A stretch of 35,136 bases of DNA, taken from positions 1-35,136 of the forward strand of contig NZ_FCOI02000052.1 in the NCBI RefSeq assembly GCF_001544795.2. Reading direction: 5' to 3'. Position 1 is the stretch's first letter, and each line of letters starts with the position of its first letter. Shown here piece after piece: positions 1 to 7,535 of this stretch. This DNA is from Caballeronia temeraria (GTDB lineage: Bacteria; Pseudomonadota; Gammaproteobacteria; Burkholderiales; Burkholderiaceae). The position numbers and the translations under genes were made by a program. The notes under the pieces are model-generated. The model did not search any database, had not been told where the DNA came from, and saw only the letters and a program-made list of their open reading frames with translations.

Positions 1-65
1 AGATCACCACATTATTTGCGCTGGGCAATTTATGGATGATGCGCAAGGCGCTACGCAAAGCGTAA
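1..65 (+). pseudogene. IS5-family transposase, C-terminal end (cut by window edge)
   Basis: The first 65 bases read in frame as the last 21 residues of an IS5-type transposase (ITTLFALGNLWMMRKALRKA, stop TAA at 63-65). The same segment recurs at 1324-1390 with about 6 mismatches in 67 bases, which identifies it. Whether the part left of the window is intact cannot be seen. Similarity to the second copy ends a few bases after the stop codon, so no shared terminal inverted repeat is visible here. Confidence 0.7.
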
Positions 66-1009
66 AGGACACTGCAGGTTGAAGTCACTTCCGCACTCTG
101 GTTGACGGCACAAAGCGTGGGCCGATCGCCGCTGTCGTTGACGGACTGAGCCGGATTAAGAATTGCCCCAACGCCTACATGTCTGCATCTGAAACCGTGT
201 TCTGCAGAGCGTCCTTAAGGAGCGTTGGGGCAATAGGCTTGGGTAGTTACCGCTCCGCGCGCCTTTCAAACCCGATCAATCGTTTCCCGTTTCGGATAGG
301 AGGGATAACCGCGATTTGGAAATCAAAGCCCGTAAGCCAGTTGGCCCCGAGCTCGGTCCCTCTCGGGTGACGATTCGCGGCAGCATGCGTTGACCACGCC
401 CTCTTGAAATCGTTGCGCCCAATCTCGGCAACTGGAAACCGCACGGCATCGCACCGCCTGTCTGTGACAATCCGAATCACCTCAAGATGCTGTTGTTCGT
501 GCTGCAGTACCCTGCCGTGTCGCACGCCTCTGTCTTCCGCATTACGGTCTTCTTCGGGATGACCTCGAAGTAGCAGTCGAAAGCTCCCTCCCAGGCAAAT
601 TCGTCACCTTGATCTTTGTCCAACGCCTGTTGTAGTGGCGCATGCTCGTGTCCGATGAGACTTCGAGGGTTCCGTTCAGAGGACTCCGAAGCGGCCCTTC
701 ACAACAAGACGTTATTGGCCGGATTCAGGCAGTACCACCGGTAATTCGCCCGCCGGAAACCGGCCATTCAGCGAGGGCGGACGAGCCCTTGAATATTCAA
801 TCGGATGGCGACCTCGACCGGCGGCTCGTGGCCGAACTGAGGCCTTGCCTTGCCGCCCGGACGTGTAGAAGCGGTGATCCGCCGGTGACAAAATTATTTC
901 GCTTCTTCAAAACCCTTGTCGCACAAGGCTGGGCTAGCATTCGCGCGCATCTAGACCAGCAGTTGACAGATTTATTGTCGCAACGGAGACACATTTATTA
1001 CGGTCTACG
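66..1009. other. about 0.9 kb without a recognisable gene
   Basis: Short open frames exist on both strands, but none has a convincing ribosome binding site, a recognisable motif or consistent codon bias. The stretch lies between two IS5 transposase remnants and is probably decayed mobile-element or intergenic DNA. The only structure noted is the inverted repeat at 163-233, listed separately. Confidence 0.5.
163..233. repeat. perfect 12-bp inverted repeat with internal palindrome
   Basis: TTGCCCCAACGC at 163-174 is the exact reverse complement of GCGTTGGGGCAA at 222-233, with a 47-base interval. A 10-bp palindrome, TCCTTAAGGA, lies at 212-221 directly against the right arm. It could be a hairpin or the ends of a very small mobile or repetitive element. 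No function is assigned. Confidence 0.55.
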
Positions 1010-1388
1010 GAACAGCGGCTAACGTACACGACATCAATGAGCACTATCGTTGTTGCACGGCGAAGAAACAGATGTTTACGCGGACGCTGGATATCAGGGC
1101 ATCGAAAAACGGGAGCGAACGGGCTCGGCTCGATGGCATGTTGCGATGCGACCCAGCAAGCGAAGACAACTGAACTTGAAGAACCGTGTCGATGCAATCT
1201 ACGACAAAATCGAACGACTGAAGGCCGGCATTCGTGCGAAGGTCGAGCATCCTTTCCGAATCCTCAAGCGACAGTTTGGCTACCTGAAGACCCGATACCG
1301 GGGGCTGGCGAAGAATACCGCTCAGATCACTACGTTACTTGCGCTGGGCAATTTATGGATGATGCGCAAGGCGTTGCACAAAGCGTAA
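1010..1388 (+). pseudogene. IS5-family transposase fragment (C-terminal half)
   Basis: From about 1050 the frame reads HGEETDVYADAGYQG (the DAGY region around the second catalytic Asp of IS5-type DDE transposases). It continues with the C-terminal VEHPFRILKRQFGY block that contains the catalytic Glu, ending with TAA at 1386-1388. Just upstream, 1013-1040 reads TAANVHDIN in another frame, matching the block that normally precedes DAGY, so an indel lies near 1035-1050. The N-terminal half with the first catalytic Asp is missing. It is not an active transposase. Its 3' end is a near copy of positions 1-67. Confidence 0.8.
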
Positions 1389-1556
1389 AGATGCCGCGCA
1401 CGATTAACTCCGTGCCGGCTCTCGCTCCATTTTACGAACTGTGGGCCCTGGCGAGTCGGTCACCGACATTGCCAGACCGACGTGTCGCGACGAAAGTTCA
1501 GTCCGGACACACTGGTCGCATCCTGCCATCGTCCATCTGGACGCAGTCATTTTAAA

Positions 1557-1580
1557 GGGGTTGTGCAGAGGTTCCTTAAC
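1557..1580. repeat. probable terminal inverted repeat of the minus-strand IS5 element
   Basis: The sequence GGTTGTGCAGAGGTTCC lies immediately beyond the stop codon of the minus-strand IS5-family transposase, where a terminal inverted repeat would be expected, and it has the look of IS5/IS427-group ends. The opposite end is lost because the element is truncated near 1955, so the repeat cannot be confirmed by pairing. Confidence 0.4.
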
Positions 1581-1954
1581 AAAATGACGTTCGCAGTTTT
1601 CGCCAGCATATGATGCAGCAAGCGATTTTCATGAAAGCTTCGTGGATAAACGCGAGCCGTTCGAAGCGGATGCGCAGTCGGCGGAAGTTGTGAAGCCACG
1701 AAATGGTCCGCTCTACGACCCAGCGTGTTTTACCCAATCCGCTGCCGTGAGGCTGGCCACGCCGAGCAATTTCCGTGGCGATCCCCGTGGCATGCAACGG
1801 ACGCCGGTATTTGTCGTGGTCGTAGCCTCTGTCGCCTTGAACGACCCGAGGCTTCGATAGTGGTCTACCGGGCTTGCCGCTGATGGGCGGAATAGCCTCG
1901 ACCAATGCTTGAAGTTGAGTAACGTCGTTGCGGTTGGCGGAGCGTTTGCCAGCA
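1576..1954 (-). pseudogene. IS5-family (IS427/IS402-like) transposase, 5' truncated
   Basis: The minus strand encodes the C-terminal part of an IS5-family DDE transposase: ANRNDVTQLQALVEAIP, then GDRGYDHDKYRR (second catalytic Asp region), then the VVERTISWLHNFRRLRIR block that carries the catalytic Glu. Upstream of about 1955 the similarity stops abruptly and the DNA becomes an IS110-type fragment on the opposite strand. The N-terminal region with the first Asp and the start codon are therefore gone. A longer frame continuing to an ATG at 2022 is open only by chance through the IS110 DNA. Confidence 0.8.
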
Positions 1955-2120
1955 GTGCTGATCGACACCTTGCGTGAACAGTGGAACGGGGTTGCGGAAT
2001 TGGACGAGCAGATTGCCCGCATCGAGCGTCGGTTGCGGGAATGGAAGAAGGATGACCGGTAAAGGCCATCAGCGAGATTCCTGGCGTGGGATTATTGACC
2101 GCGACAGCGGCGGTCGCTAT
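1955..2120 (+). pseudogene. IS110-family transposase fragment
   Basis: Plus-strand codons from 1955 give LIDTLREQWNGVAELDEQI, a coiled-coil segment typical of IS110/IS1111 transposases. They run into a TAA at 2060-2062. In a different frame the next bases read KAISEIPGVGLLTATAAVA, the helix-hairpin-helix-like IPGVG motif that begins the C-terminal Transposase_20 region. A frameshift therefore lies at about 2060. Both ends are missing: the left abuts the truncated IS5 transposase and the right fades near 2120. It is a scrap with no catalytic DEDD domain. Confidence 0.75.
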
Positions 2121-2134
2121 CCGCCGCAACTTTT

Positions 2135-2167
2135 GCTGTGCGACGAGCAGACCGCTCGTCGCACAGT
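2135..2167. repeat. strong hairpin (13-bp perfect stem, 5-base loop)
   Basis: CTGTGCGACGAGC at 2136-2148 pairs perfectly with GCTCGTCGCACAG at 2154-2166 around the loop AGACC. There is no T-run on either side, so it is not a standard rho-independent terminator. It lies between the IS110 remnant and the 3' end of the minus-strand lipoprotein gene, where it could act as an mRNA-stabilising or attenuating stem or be a REP-like element. Confidence 0.6.
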
Positions 2168-2309
2168 CCTCGCAAGATCTCTCCTGACAACGGCTTCAAA
2201 GGCGACTTAACCGCATCCAACCGACGGCAAAGCCGGCCGACCCCGGCGCGGGCGAAGCCGATCTGGCAATGCGCGGCGCGGCGCCGCCTCGCCAGTCGTA
2301 CCTGTTCGC

Positions 2310-2504
2310 TTACTGGCTCGCACCCGCGGGTGCGTCGCTGGCGGCGGTCGCCGGGAAGCTGGCGGCAGCGGGTGCGGATGATCCTGCGCTATCGCTTGCC
2401 GCGGTGCTTCCGCCGCTCGTATTGCGGTTGCAGCCCGACGTAAAGCAGACGGACGCCGTCACTGCGGCGATCAACATGGCCCTGATCGTGATGGTTCGGT
2501 TCAT
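2310..2504 (-). CDS. small lipoprotein, 64 aa, unknown function
   Basis: The N terminus MNRTITIRAMLIAAVTASVCFTSGC has two Arg, a hydrophobic stretch and a lipobox FTSGC with Cys at residue 25. This predicts export by Sec and lipidation at the Cys. The mature part is only about 40 residues, rich in Ser, Ala and Pro, with no recognisable domain, so it is probably an unfolded tether or small envelope lipoprotein. AGGAG stands six bases before the ATG. It is followed downstream on the same strand by the 2135-2167 hairpin and lies 61 bases after the 65-aa gene at 2566-2763. Codon bias is host-like. Confidence 0.65.
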   Translation of the reverse strand: MNRTITIRAMLIAAVTASVCFTSGCNRNTSGGSTAASDSAGSSAPAAASFPATAASDAPAGASQ

Positions 2505-2565
2505 GGCGTGCTCCTCATGGACTTATCGAGTCAAACGGCGCTGCGTTCGACCGGCAGCGCCGATG

Positions 2566-2763
2566 TCAGTCGGGTGACTTCAGGCGGTCGCCTTCGCTTT
2601 GCGCGCCCGGCGGTGTTCCCGGCTTCGTAGCGGGACCGGCGTCCGGCGCGCGATCCTCGTTGGGGCCGCGCGGCGCCGGCTCCTTCGGGTTCGCGGGGAT
2701 GTTCTCGGTGTGTCCCGGCACCGGCTGCCCTTCGATATGCTGCGGCGTCTGTTCGTCGGTCAT
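2566..2763 (-). CDS. hypothetical proline-rich acidic protein, 65 aa
   Basis: This short hydrophilic protein begins MTDEQTPQHIEGQPVPGHTE and is rich in Pro, Gly, Glu and Asp, so it is very probably disordered and cytosolic. Its ATG overlaps the stop of the upstream 72-aa gene (ATGA at 2760-2763), so the two are translationally coupled. That coupling is the best evidence that both are real. A longer frame reaching 3015 exists but would run through the upstream gene. I do not recognise the family. Confidence 0.55.
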   Translation of the reverse strand: MTDEQTPQHIEGQPVPGHTENIPANPKEPAPRGPNEDRAPDAGPATKPGTPPGAQSEGDRLKSPD

Positions 2764-2978
2764 GATTGCCTCGTCGATGCCTGATGGTTGTCCGGCTTGG
2801 GATCGGGTTCCGCCGTGGTATCGGTGCCGCTCTTGCCATTGCTGCGGTTGGTGATCTCGTCGGTTTCGTCGAGGACGTCGTCGAGATCGTCGTCGGCATC
2901 CTCGTCGGGAGCCGACAACCATTGAAGCAGCGGCAGAGCTGTGTACTGCGATGCAGGCATGAAGAAGGGGGTCATCAT
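2760..2978 (-). CDS. hypothetical acidic protein, 72 aa
   Basis: It starts MMTPFFMPASQYTALPLLQW, a mildly hydrophobic head, followed by an acidic run (DEDADDDLDDVLDE) and a hydrophilic, disordered tail. There is no known domain. GAGGGATC directly precedes the tandem ATG codons, and the gene overlaps the next one by ATGA, so it heads a small two- or three-gene unit with the 65-aa protein and perhaps the lipoprotein. Small acidic proteins next to DUF892 genes occur in stress-related Burkholderia loci, but no function is deducible. Confidence 0.55.
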   Translation of the reverse strand: MMTPFFMPASQYTALPLLQWLSAPDEDADDDLDDVLDETDEITNRSNGKSGTDTTAEPDPKPDNHQASTRQS

Positions 2979-3062
2979 GATCCCTCGATTGACTGAAGGT
3001 AGTGAGATCGAGCAAGCGCTATTCCATCAGCGTGACGAGCGCATGCATTGCCGACTCCGCAC

Positions 3063-3572
3063 TCAGGCGCCGTTGCCATCGCTTCGCGCTGCGCCGCGCA
3101 TCTCGTCCGCCGGACGCGGAAAGCCCGTGCGGTCAAGATAGAGCTGGGCGTAATGCTCCGAGCGTTCGCTGCGCTGTCGCGCCCGGTCATCGGACAGCGA
3201 AGTCACCGCGCGCGCATCGAGCGCGGTGACGCCCGCGACGTTGAGCAAGGCGCCGAGCGCACGCGTGTGCGCGCCTTGCCTGCGTTCGCGTGGCGCCGTC
3301 GCCACGGTCATCAGATCGAGCGCGTCGCCGCCGATGCGCGCCATCAGATACGGAGACGGATCGCGCGACGAAAGTATGCCGATGCCGCAGGCAATCTCTC
3401 TCAGCCCATACAGCCTGACGAGGCTAGGGCTGACGCGCAGGCCGGACATGCGTGCGACGGTACGGGGCGCAAGCAATTGGGCGGCTCCCAATGCGAGACT
3501 GAAGAATGCGAGTCCACGGGCAAGCGAGTGGCCCTTCGCTTGCTGGTTGTCGGCCGCGGGATACTGGCTCAT
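3063..3572 (-). CDS. membrane protein with DUF4267-like N-terminal region, 169 aa
   Basis: Residues about 15-40 (ARGLAFFSLALGAAQLLAP) and 55-75 (LREIACGIGIL) form short membrane segments, followed by ARIGGDALDLMTV. This pattern, including the L-x-G-x-x-E-x-x-x-G-x-G-I-L and RxGGDxxDL signatures, resembles DUF4267-type small membrane proteins and the N-terminal part of Burkholderia cyclase/dehydrase-like proteins. The last 60 residues are Arg-rich and probably cytosolic. GGAAC stands before the ATG at 3572. It is transcribed in the same direction as the DUF892 gene 58 bases upstream. Function is unknown. Confidence 0.7.
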   Translation of the reverse strand: MSQYPAADNQQAKGHSLARGLAFFSLALGAAQLLAPRTVARMSGLRVSPSLVRLYGLREIACGIGILSSRDPSPYLMARIGGDALDLMTVATAPRERRQGAHTRALGALLNVAGVTALDARAVTSLSDDRARQRSERSEHYAQLYLDRTGFPRPADEMRGAARSDGNGA

Positions 3573-3630
3573 GGTGTGTTCCGGCTAGATGACGACTGGA
3601 TGACGAACATGTCGAAGCCTTCTGCAAGGC

Positions 3631-4137
3631 TTATTTCTTCGCTTCCTGACCGGATGCCGAGCGGTCCAGATATTCGGTCGAGATGGAAGGGATGTGTTCG
3701 AGCAGCCATTGCGCCATTGCCTGCTCCTGAGGCAGGATCCGTTCGCACGCGGCCCGGGTTTCGGCATCGCCGCAGCGCGTCGCTGCCGCAATCAGCGAGG
3801 TGTAGGACGCGATCTCCATGTTCTCGAATACATAGCTCATGATGGCGCCTTTCACGACTTCGTCGGTCATCGTCATGCCGCCCGCCGCTTGCGCGAAGGC
3901 CATCATCTTGGCGGCAAGATCCTTGACCGTCGATGTGCTGCCGCCGAGCCGCTCGATGCACGCGGCGACGATCTTCTGCTGGTCCAGCGTTTCTTCCAGA
4001 TGCTGATCGATGCGCGCCTTCAGTTGCGGATAGTGCTCGAGGCGCCCGGACTGCGCGCGCAGCATTTGCTCGGCTTGCTGTTCCATCGCGTGCGCGTCGC
4101 GAAGCCAGTCGAGCAGGTGCTCGGTCGGTTGAGCCAT
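3631..4137 (-). CDS. ferritin-like DUF892 protein (YciE/YciF family), 168 aa
   Basis: MAQPTEHLLDWLRDAHAMEQ opens a four-helix-bundle protein of the DUF892/YciE-YciF family. The DAHAMEQQAEQML and RIDQHLEETLDQQ helices carry the usual Glu/His spacing of the ferritin-like di-metal site. EIASYTSLIAAA and LPQEQAMAQWL supply the third and fourth helices. Length is typical of the family. The start at 4137 is chosen because GGGAG sits eight bases upstream; the longer frame to 4206 lacks a site. The family is linked to stress and stationary phase in enterobacteria, but its biochemical role is not settled. The adjacent membrane protein and small acidic proteins suggest an envelope or general stress cluster. 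Confidence 0.88.
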   Translation of the reverse strand: MAQPTEHLLDWLRDAHAMEQQAEQMLRAQSGRLEHYPQLKARIDQHLEETLDQQKIVAACIERLGGSTSTVKDLAAKMMAFAQAAGGMTMTDEVVKGAIMSYVFENMEIASYTSLIAAATRCGDAETRAACERILPQEQAMAQWLLEHIPSISTEYLDRSASGQEAKK

Positions 4138-4265
4138 GGTGTCTCCCGGATCGATGTGAACGGATGAGCGAAGCAATCGCGCTTCGCGCTGTCCGATGAC
4201 TCGCAATCGTCATGCCGCGCATGTTCGTGGCATGACGACGAATAGTTAGGATGCCCTTCGTACTG

Positions 4266-4295
4266 TTGCGACATGAAAATAAAGCGCGATACTTT
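4266..4295 (+). promoter_or_regulatory. candidate sigma70 promoter for a small RNA
   Basis: TTGCGA (4266-4271) and TACTTT (4290-4295) are separated by 18 bases and would start transcription near 4302, about 60 bases before the strong terminator at 4335-4364. Match to consensus is only moderate. It is proposed mainly because the terminator needs a transcript. Confidence 0.35.
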
Positions 4296-4301
4296 AAGCG
4301 C

Positions 4302-4364
4302 GCCTTGAATGGCGCGTTATCTTCCGTGGCTTCAGCCCGCCGTTTTCAGGCGGGCCTTTTTTTT
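4302..4364 (+). ncRNA. candidate small RNA of about 60 nt
   Basis: This intergenic plus-strand segment lies between the divergently transcribed DUF892 gene and lrgA. It contains a first stem CGCGCC/GGCGCG with loop TTGAAT, a single-stranded middle (TTATCTTCCGTGGCTTCA) and a canonical terminator hairpin with eight T. No ORF with a ribosome binding site fits inside. The arrangement (promoter-like boxes, 5' hairpin, linker, terminator with a long U tail) is that of an Hfq-type sRNA. The alternative is a bidirectional terminator or a relic of a lost gene. Confidence 0.4.
4335..4364 (+). terminator. rho-independent terminator, orphan
   Basis: GCCCGCC (4335-4341), loop GTTTTCA, GGCGGGC (4349-4355), then C and eight T (4357-4364). 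This is a textbook intrinsic terminator for plus-strand transcription, yet no plus-strand gene ends upstream of it; the nearest upstream gene runs the other way. Confidence 0.85.
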
Positions 4365-4509
4365 GCACAAAGTCGCATCGAGCGGGGCAGATGGATCGAC
4401 CAGCCCGTGCCCGATGTGCGGGCGAGTCACGCGCTTCCCGAGCATCTCGGGTACGCTTCGTCCGCTGCCGAAAGAAGGCATGAATATCGCACGCACCAGG
4501 AGTTTTCCC

Positions 4510-4881
4510 ATGCTCGCCGCAATCGCTACGTTGCTCGTTTTCCAGTGTCTCGGAGAAGGGCTTTCCTATCTCTTCAGCCTGCCGGTGCCCGGCCCGGTCA
4601 TCGGCATGCTTCTGCTCGCCGGATACTGCGCATTGCGTCCGGCCGCCGCGGCCACGCTCGAACCCACGGCGCTCGAACTGCTCCGGCACCTGTCTCTGCT
4701 GTTCGTGCCGGCGGGCGTCGGCATCATGGTGTCGGCGCATGCGCTGCGCGGCGACGTGCTTGCCGTCGTGCTCTCCGTTGCAGTCAGTACCACACTCGCG
4801 GTCGCCGTCACCGCGCTCGCCATGCGTGCGATGCTGCGCGGCCGCCGCCGCGTCGCCCATGAACACGGAGACCGCACATGA
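4510..4881 (+). CDS. lrgA: LrgA/CidA family holin-like membrane protein
   Basis: The 123-residue protein has four hydrophobic segments and the LrgA hallmark PVPGPVIGMLLL near residue 30, followed by LSLLFVPAGVGIM. It acts in the inner membrane with LrgB. The family is described as holin-like effectors of murein hydrolase activity and, in Bacillus and Streptococcus, as pyruvate-responsive transport partners. The start at 4510 is preferred because AGGAG lies seven bases before it; an in-frame ATG at 4480 has no usable site. The stop overlaps the lrgB start (ATGA), so the two are translationally coupled, as usual for this pair. No LytTR or LysR regulator is next to it here. Confidence 0.88.
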   Translation: MLAAIATLLVFQCLGEGLSYLFSLPVPGPVIGMLLLAGYCALRPAAAATLEPTALELLRHLSLLFVPAGVGIMVSAHALRGDVLAVVLSVAVSTTLAVAVTALAMRAMLRGRRRVAHEHGDRT

Positions 4882-5612
4882 TCCCGGTGCCGCACTTCGG
4901 AGCGATCTGGGTCTATCTGGCGGCCACGCCGCTGCTCGGCCTTACCATCACGCTGCTCGCGTACCTCATCGCGCAGCGCATCTACGCGGCGTGCCGCTTC
5001 AATCCGCTCGCCAATCCGGTGCTGATTTCGGTGGCCATCGTCGTCGTCGTGCTCAAGACGAGCGGCACGGCCTACGAAACGTATTTCGACGGCGCGCAGT
5101 TCGTGCATTTTCTGCTCGGGCCGGCCACGGTAGCGCTGGCGTTGCCGCTTTATCGGCAGTGGGCGAATCTGAAGCGGCTCGCGTGGCCGATTCTCGTGAG
5201 TCTCGCCGCCGGCTCGCTGACCGCGATCGTATCCGCCGTGTCCGTGGCGGCCTTGCTCGGGGCGTCGCGTCAGTCGATTGCATCGCTCGCGCCGAAGTCC
5301 GCGACGACGCCCATCGCGATGGCCGTGGCGAAGGAGATCGGCGGCGTGCCTTCGCTGACGGCGGTGCTCGTCATCACGACGGGCGTGTTCGGCGCCGTCA
5401 CCGCGCGGGGTATCCTCAATGTGCTGCGCGTTTCCGACGTCGAGGCGCGCGGCTTCGCGCTCGGCGTGGCGTCGCATGGCATCGGCACGGCGCGCGCCTT
5501 TCAGGTAAGCGAAGAGATGGGCGCGTTCGCCGGCCTCGGCATGGGGCTGAACGGCGTGTTTACCGCGTTCGTCGTGCCTGTTCTGCTGCCTGTGTTGTCG
5601 AAGCTGCTGTGA
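4878..5612 (+). CDS. lrgB: LrgB family membrane protein
   Basis: The 244-residue polytopic inner-membrane protein shows the LrgB signatures: NPVLISVAIVVVVLK near residue 45, LGPATVALALPLYRQ near 80, the conserved SATTPIAMAVAKEIGG near 140, and the C-terminal RGFALGVASHGIGTARA near 190. Length equals the family norm (about 230-245). It works with LrgA, encoded just upstream with a 4-base overlap, in programmed-lysis control or small organic acid (pyruvate, glycolate-type) export; plant homologues export glycolate and glycerate. A gap of about 100 bases separates it from the following reductase gene, which may or may not be co-transcribed. Confidence 0.92.
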   Translation: MIPVPHFGAIWVYLAATPLLGLTITLLAYLIAQRIYAACRFNPLANPVLISVAIVVVVLKTSGTAYETYFDGAQFVHFLLGPATVALALPLYRQWANLKRLAWPILVSLAAGSLTAIVSAVSVAALLGASRQSIASLAPKSATTPIAMAVAKEIGGVPSLTAVLVITTGVFGAVTARGILNVLRVSDVEARGFALGVASHGIGTARAFQVSEEMGAFAGLGMGLNGVFTAFVVPVLLPVLSKLL

Positions 5613-5714
5613 TCTCCGCGCGCCCGGCTTGAATGTCGCACGGAATAGCCATTGCTGGCGACGACGGCATGGGTCGCGCCCCTCGCGACGTCACAACCGC
5701 CAAGGAACTTGTCC

Positions 5715-6821
5715 ATGTCACAGCCTGCACTGTTCCAACCTGCGCGCTTGCGCAATCTGACCCTCGCCAATCGCATCGTGATCGCGCCGATGTGCCAGTA
5801 CTCCGCCGAAGACGGCTGCATGAACGACTGGCATCTGATTCATCTCGGTCAGCTCGCGCTGTCCGGCGCGGCCTTGCTCACCATCGAAGCAACGGCCGTG
5901 CTGCCGGAGGGACGCATCACGTATGCGGATGTCGGTCTCTGGAACGACGAAACCGAAGCGGCGCTGAAACGCACGCTCGACGGCATCCGGCGATGGTCGG
6001 ACATTCCGGTCGCGATCCAGTTAAGTCACGCGGGACGCAAGGCATCGACCGATGTGCCGTGGGAAGGCGGCGCCCAGATTCCAGCCGATCACGCGCATGG
6101 CTGGCGGACCGAAGCGCCTTCGAGCGTCGCCTATGAGGACGGTGAAGCGCCGCCGGTCGCGCTCGATGCGGCCGGACTCGCGCGCATCCGCGATGCGTTC
6201 ACGGCGGCCGCCACGCGCGCGGCGCGTCTCGGCATCGATCTCATTCAGATCCACGCGGCGCATGGCTACTTGCTGCATCAGTTCTTGTCGCCGTTGTCGA
6301 ACCGGCGCGACGATGAATACGGCGGTTCGCTCGAGAACCGCATGCGTTTTCAGCTCGAAGTGTTCGACGCCGTGCGCGCCGCATTTCCCGCCGAGCGGCC
6401 GGTGACGATCCGCGTGTCCGGCACCGATTGGGTCGAAGGCGGCTGGGACATCGAGCAGACCGTCGCATTCGCCAAAGCGCTCGAAGCGCGCGGCTGCGAT
6501 GCCGTTCACGTATCGAGCGGCGGGCTTCATCCGGCGCAGAAGATTCCGGTCGGGCCGAGCTATCAGGTGCCGCTCGCGCGCGCCGTGAAGCAGGCCGTCC
6601 GGATGCCGGTCATCGCGGTCGGGCTGATCACGGGCATCGAACAGGCGGAGGCCATCGTCGGAACCGGCGATGCCGACATGATCGCGCTCGCGCGCACGGC
6701 CCTGTACGACCCGCGCTGGCCGTGGCACGCCGCGGCGGAGCTGGGCGCACAGGTGCGCGCGCCGAAGCAGTATCTGCGCTCGCAGCCGCATCAGTACCGG
6801 CATCTCTTCGAAGAAGACTGA
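5715..6821 (+). CDS. NADH:flavin oxidoreductase, YqjM-like old yellow enzyme
   Basis: This 368-residue TIM-barrel flavoprotein carries the thermophilic-like (YqjM/XenA) class marks: NRIVIAPMCQYSA with the FMN-tuning Cys27 and Tyr29, QLSHAGRK near 112, the IHAAHGYLLHQFLSP active-site loop with its paired His, NRRDDEYGGS, and a C-terminal FMN phosphate loop near VIAVGLI and DMIALAR. It reduces activated C=C bonds of enones, nitro-olefins or nitrate esters with NAD(P)H. The start is set by AAGGAA seven bases upstream; the frame is open further upstream to 5652 but without a site. It probably forms its own transcript or a distal cistron of lrgAB. The natural substrate is not indicated by context. 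Confidence 0.93.
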   Translation: MSQPALFQPARLRNLTLANRIVIAPMCQYSAEDGCMNDWHLIHLGQLALSGAALLTIEATAVLPEGRITYADVGLWNDETEAALKRTLDGIRRWSDIPVAIQLSHAGRKASTDVPWEGGAQIPADHAHGWRTEAPSSVAYEDGEAPPVALDAAGLARIRDAFTAAATRAARLGIDLIQIHAAHGYLLHQFLSPLSNRRDDEYGGSLENRMRFQLEVFDAVRAAFPAERPVTIRVSGTDWVEGGWDIEQTVAFAKALEARGCDAVHVSSGGLHPAQKIPVGPSYQVPLARAVKQAVRMPVIAVGLITGIEQAEAIVGTGDADMIALARTALYDPRWPWHAAAELGAQVRAPKQYLRSQPHQYRHLFEED

Positions 6822-6872
6822 TCGTGCGATGCGGTCGCCCGCTCGAAGGGAGCGACGCTTGCAAGCCGGTTC

Positions 6873-7439
6873 TCATGGCGGCGTTCGTTCGCCGCCTTTC
6901 TCGCCGGGCGCGAGCACGTTCGGCAACACCGGATTCTCGGGCTGCGTATAGCGCACCTGCACGAGACGGGTGATCGCAGCGAGGCTCTCTCGGCGGAATC
7001 CCGATGTTCGCGCTCGACGGCGGCGGTTTCGTCGGCGAGTTCGGCGTCGCCGATTACATCGCGGAACCATGTCGAATAGTCGCCGCGCCGCAGATGAAAG
7101 AGCCATGTGTCTTCATCGACGCCATCGGCCAGTTCGAGGAAAAGCGTGAGGTTGTGCGCGCGCAGCTTGAGCCGATTCTCCGGCCCGCGAAAGTAGAAAC
7201 TGCGCTCGGGGATAAGCATGCCCGCCGCATATTTGCGCACATGACGGCGACGCTGCGTTTTGGCCGGCTCCACGCGAACGATGCGCGGATCGCCCCAGGC
7301 GTCGCCGCTGAGCGGCTCACGCCGCCAGACGAGCGCCTGACCGACTTCGGGCGCGTCCGATGGCCGGCGCGGCATCGCGATGCCCGCGGCGCGCGCGAAC
7401 TCCTCGAGCGCTTCCCAGGGCCGGGACCTGCGCCGATGA
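6873..7439 (-). pseudogene. C-terminal remnant of a large HAD-type hydrolase/ATPase protein
   Basis: Minus-strand codons from about 7439 read RPWEALEEFARAAGIAMPRR, then RRRHVRKYAAGML, SFYFRGPENRLKLRAHNL and GVDEDTWLFHLRRGDYSTWFRDVI. These blocks match my memory of the C-terminal region of a roughly 650-aa Burkholderiales protein that starts with a HAD-IIB phosphatase domain. A GA-repeat expansion near 7000 (GAGAGAGCC) shifts the frame; the original ending SLAAITRLVQVRYTQP continues in the next frame to TGA at 6873-6875. Everything N-terminal of about 7440 is absent, and an IS630 transposase remnant begins about 100 bases further on. The gene is dead by truncation and frameshift. Confidence 0.7.
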
Positions 7440-7535
7440 ACTTAGCTTCTTCCAGCATAACTAAGGACTGTTAATGGATGAGTTGCGTGCAAGAAGTTGA
7501 TGCGCTTGAGCGACGTTGAACGTGTTGTGCGCCAT

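Noticed and set aside
5652..5714. Upstream extension of the flavin reductase gene
   Set aside because: The 21 extra codons lack a site and do not resemble the family; AAGGAA fixes the start at 5715.
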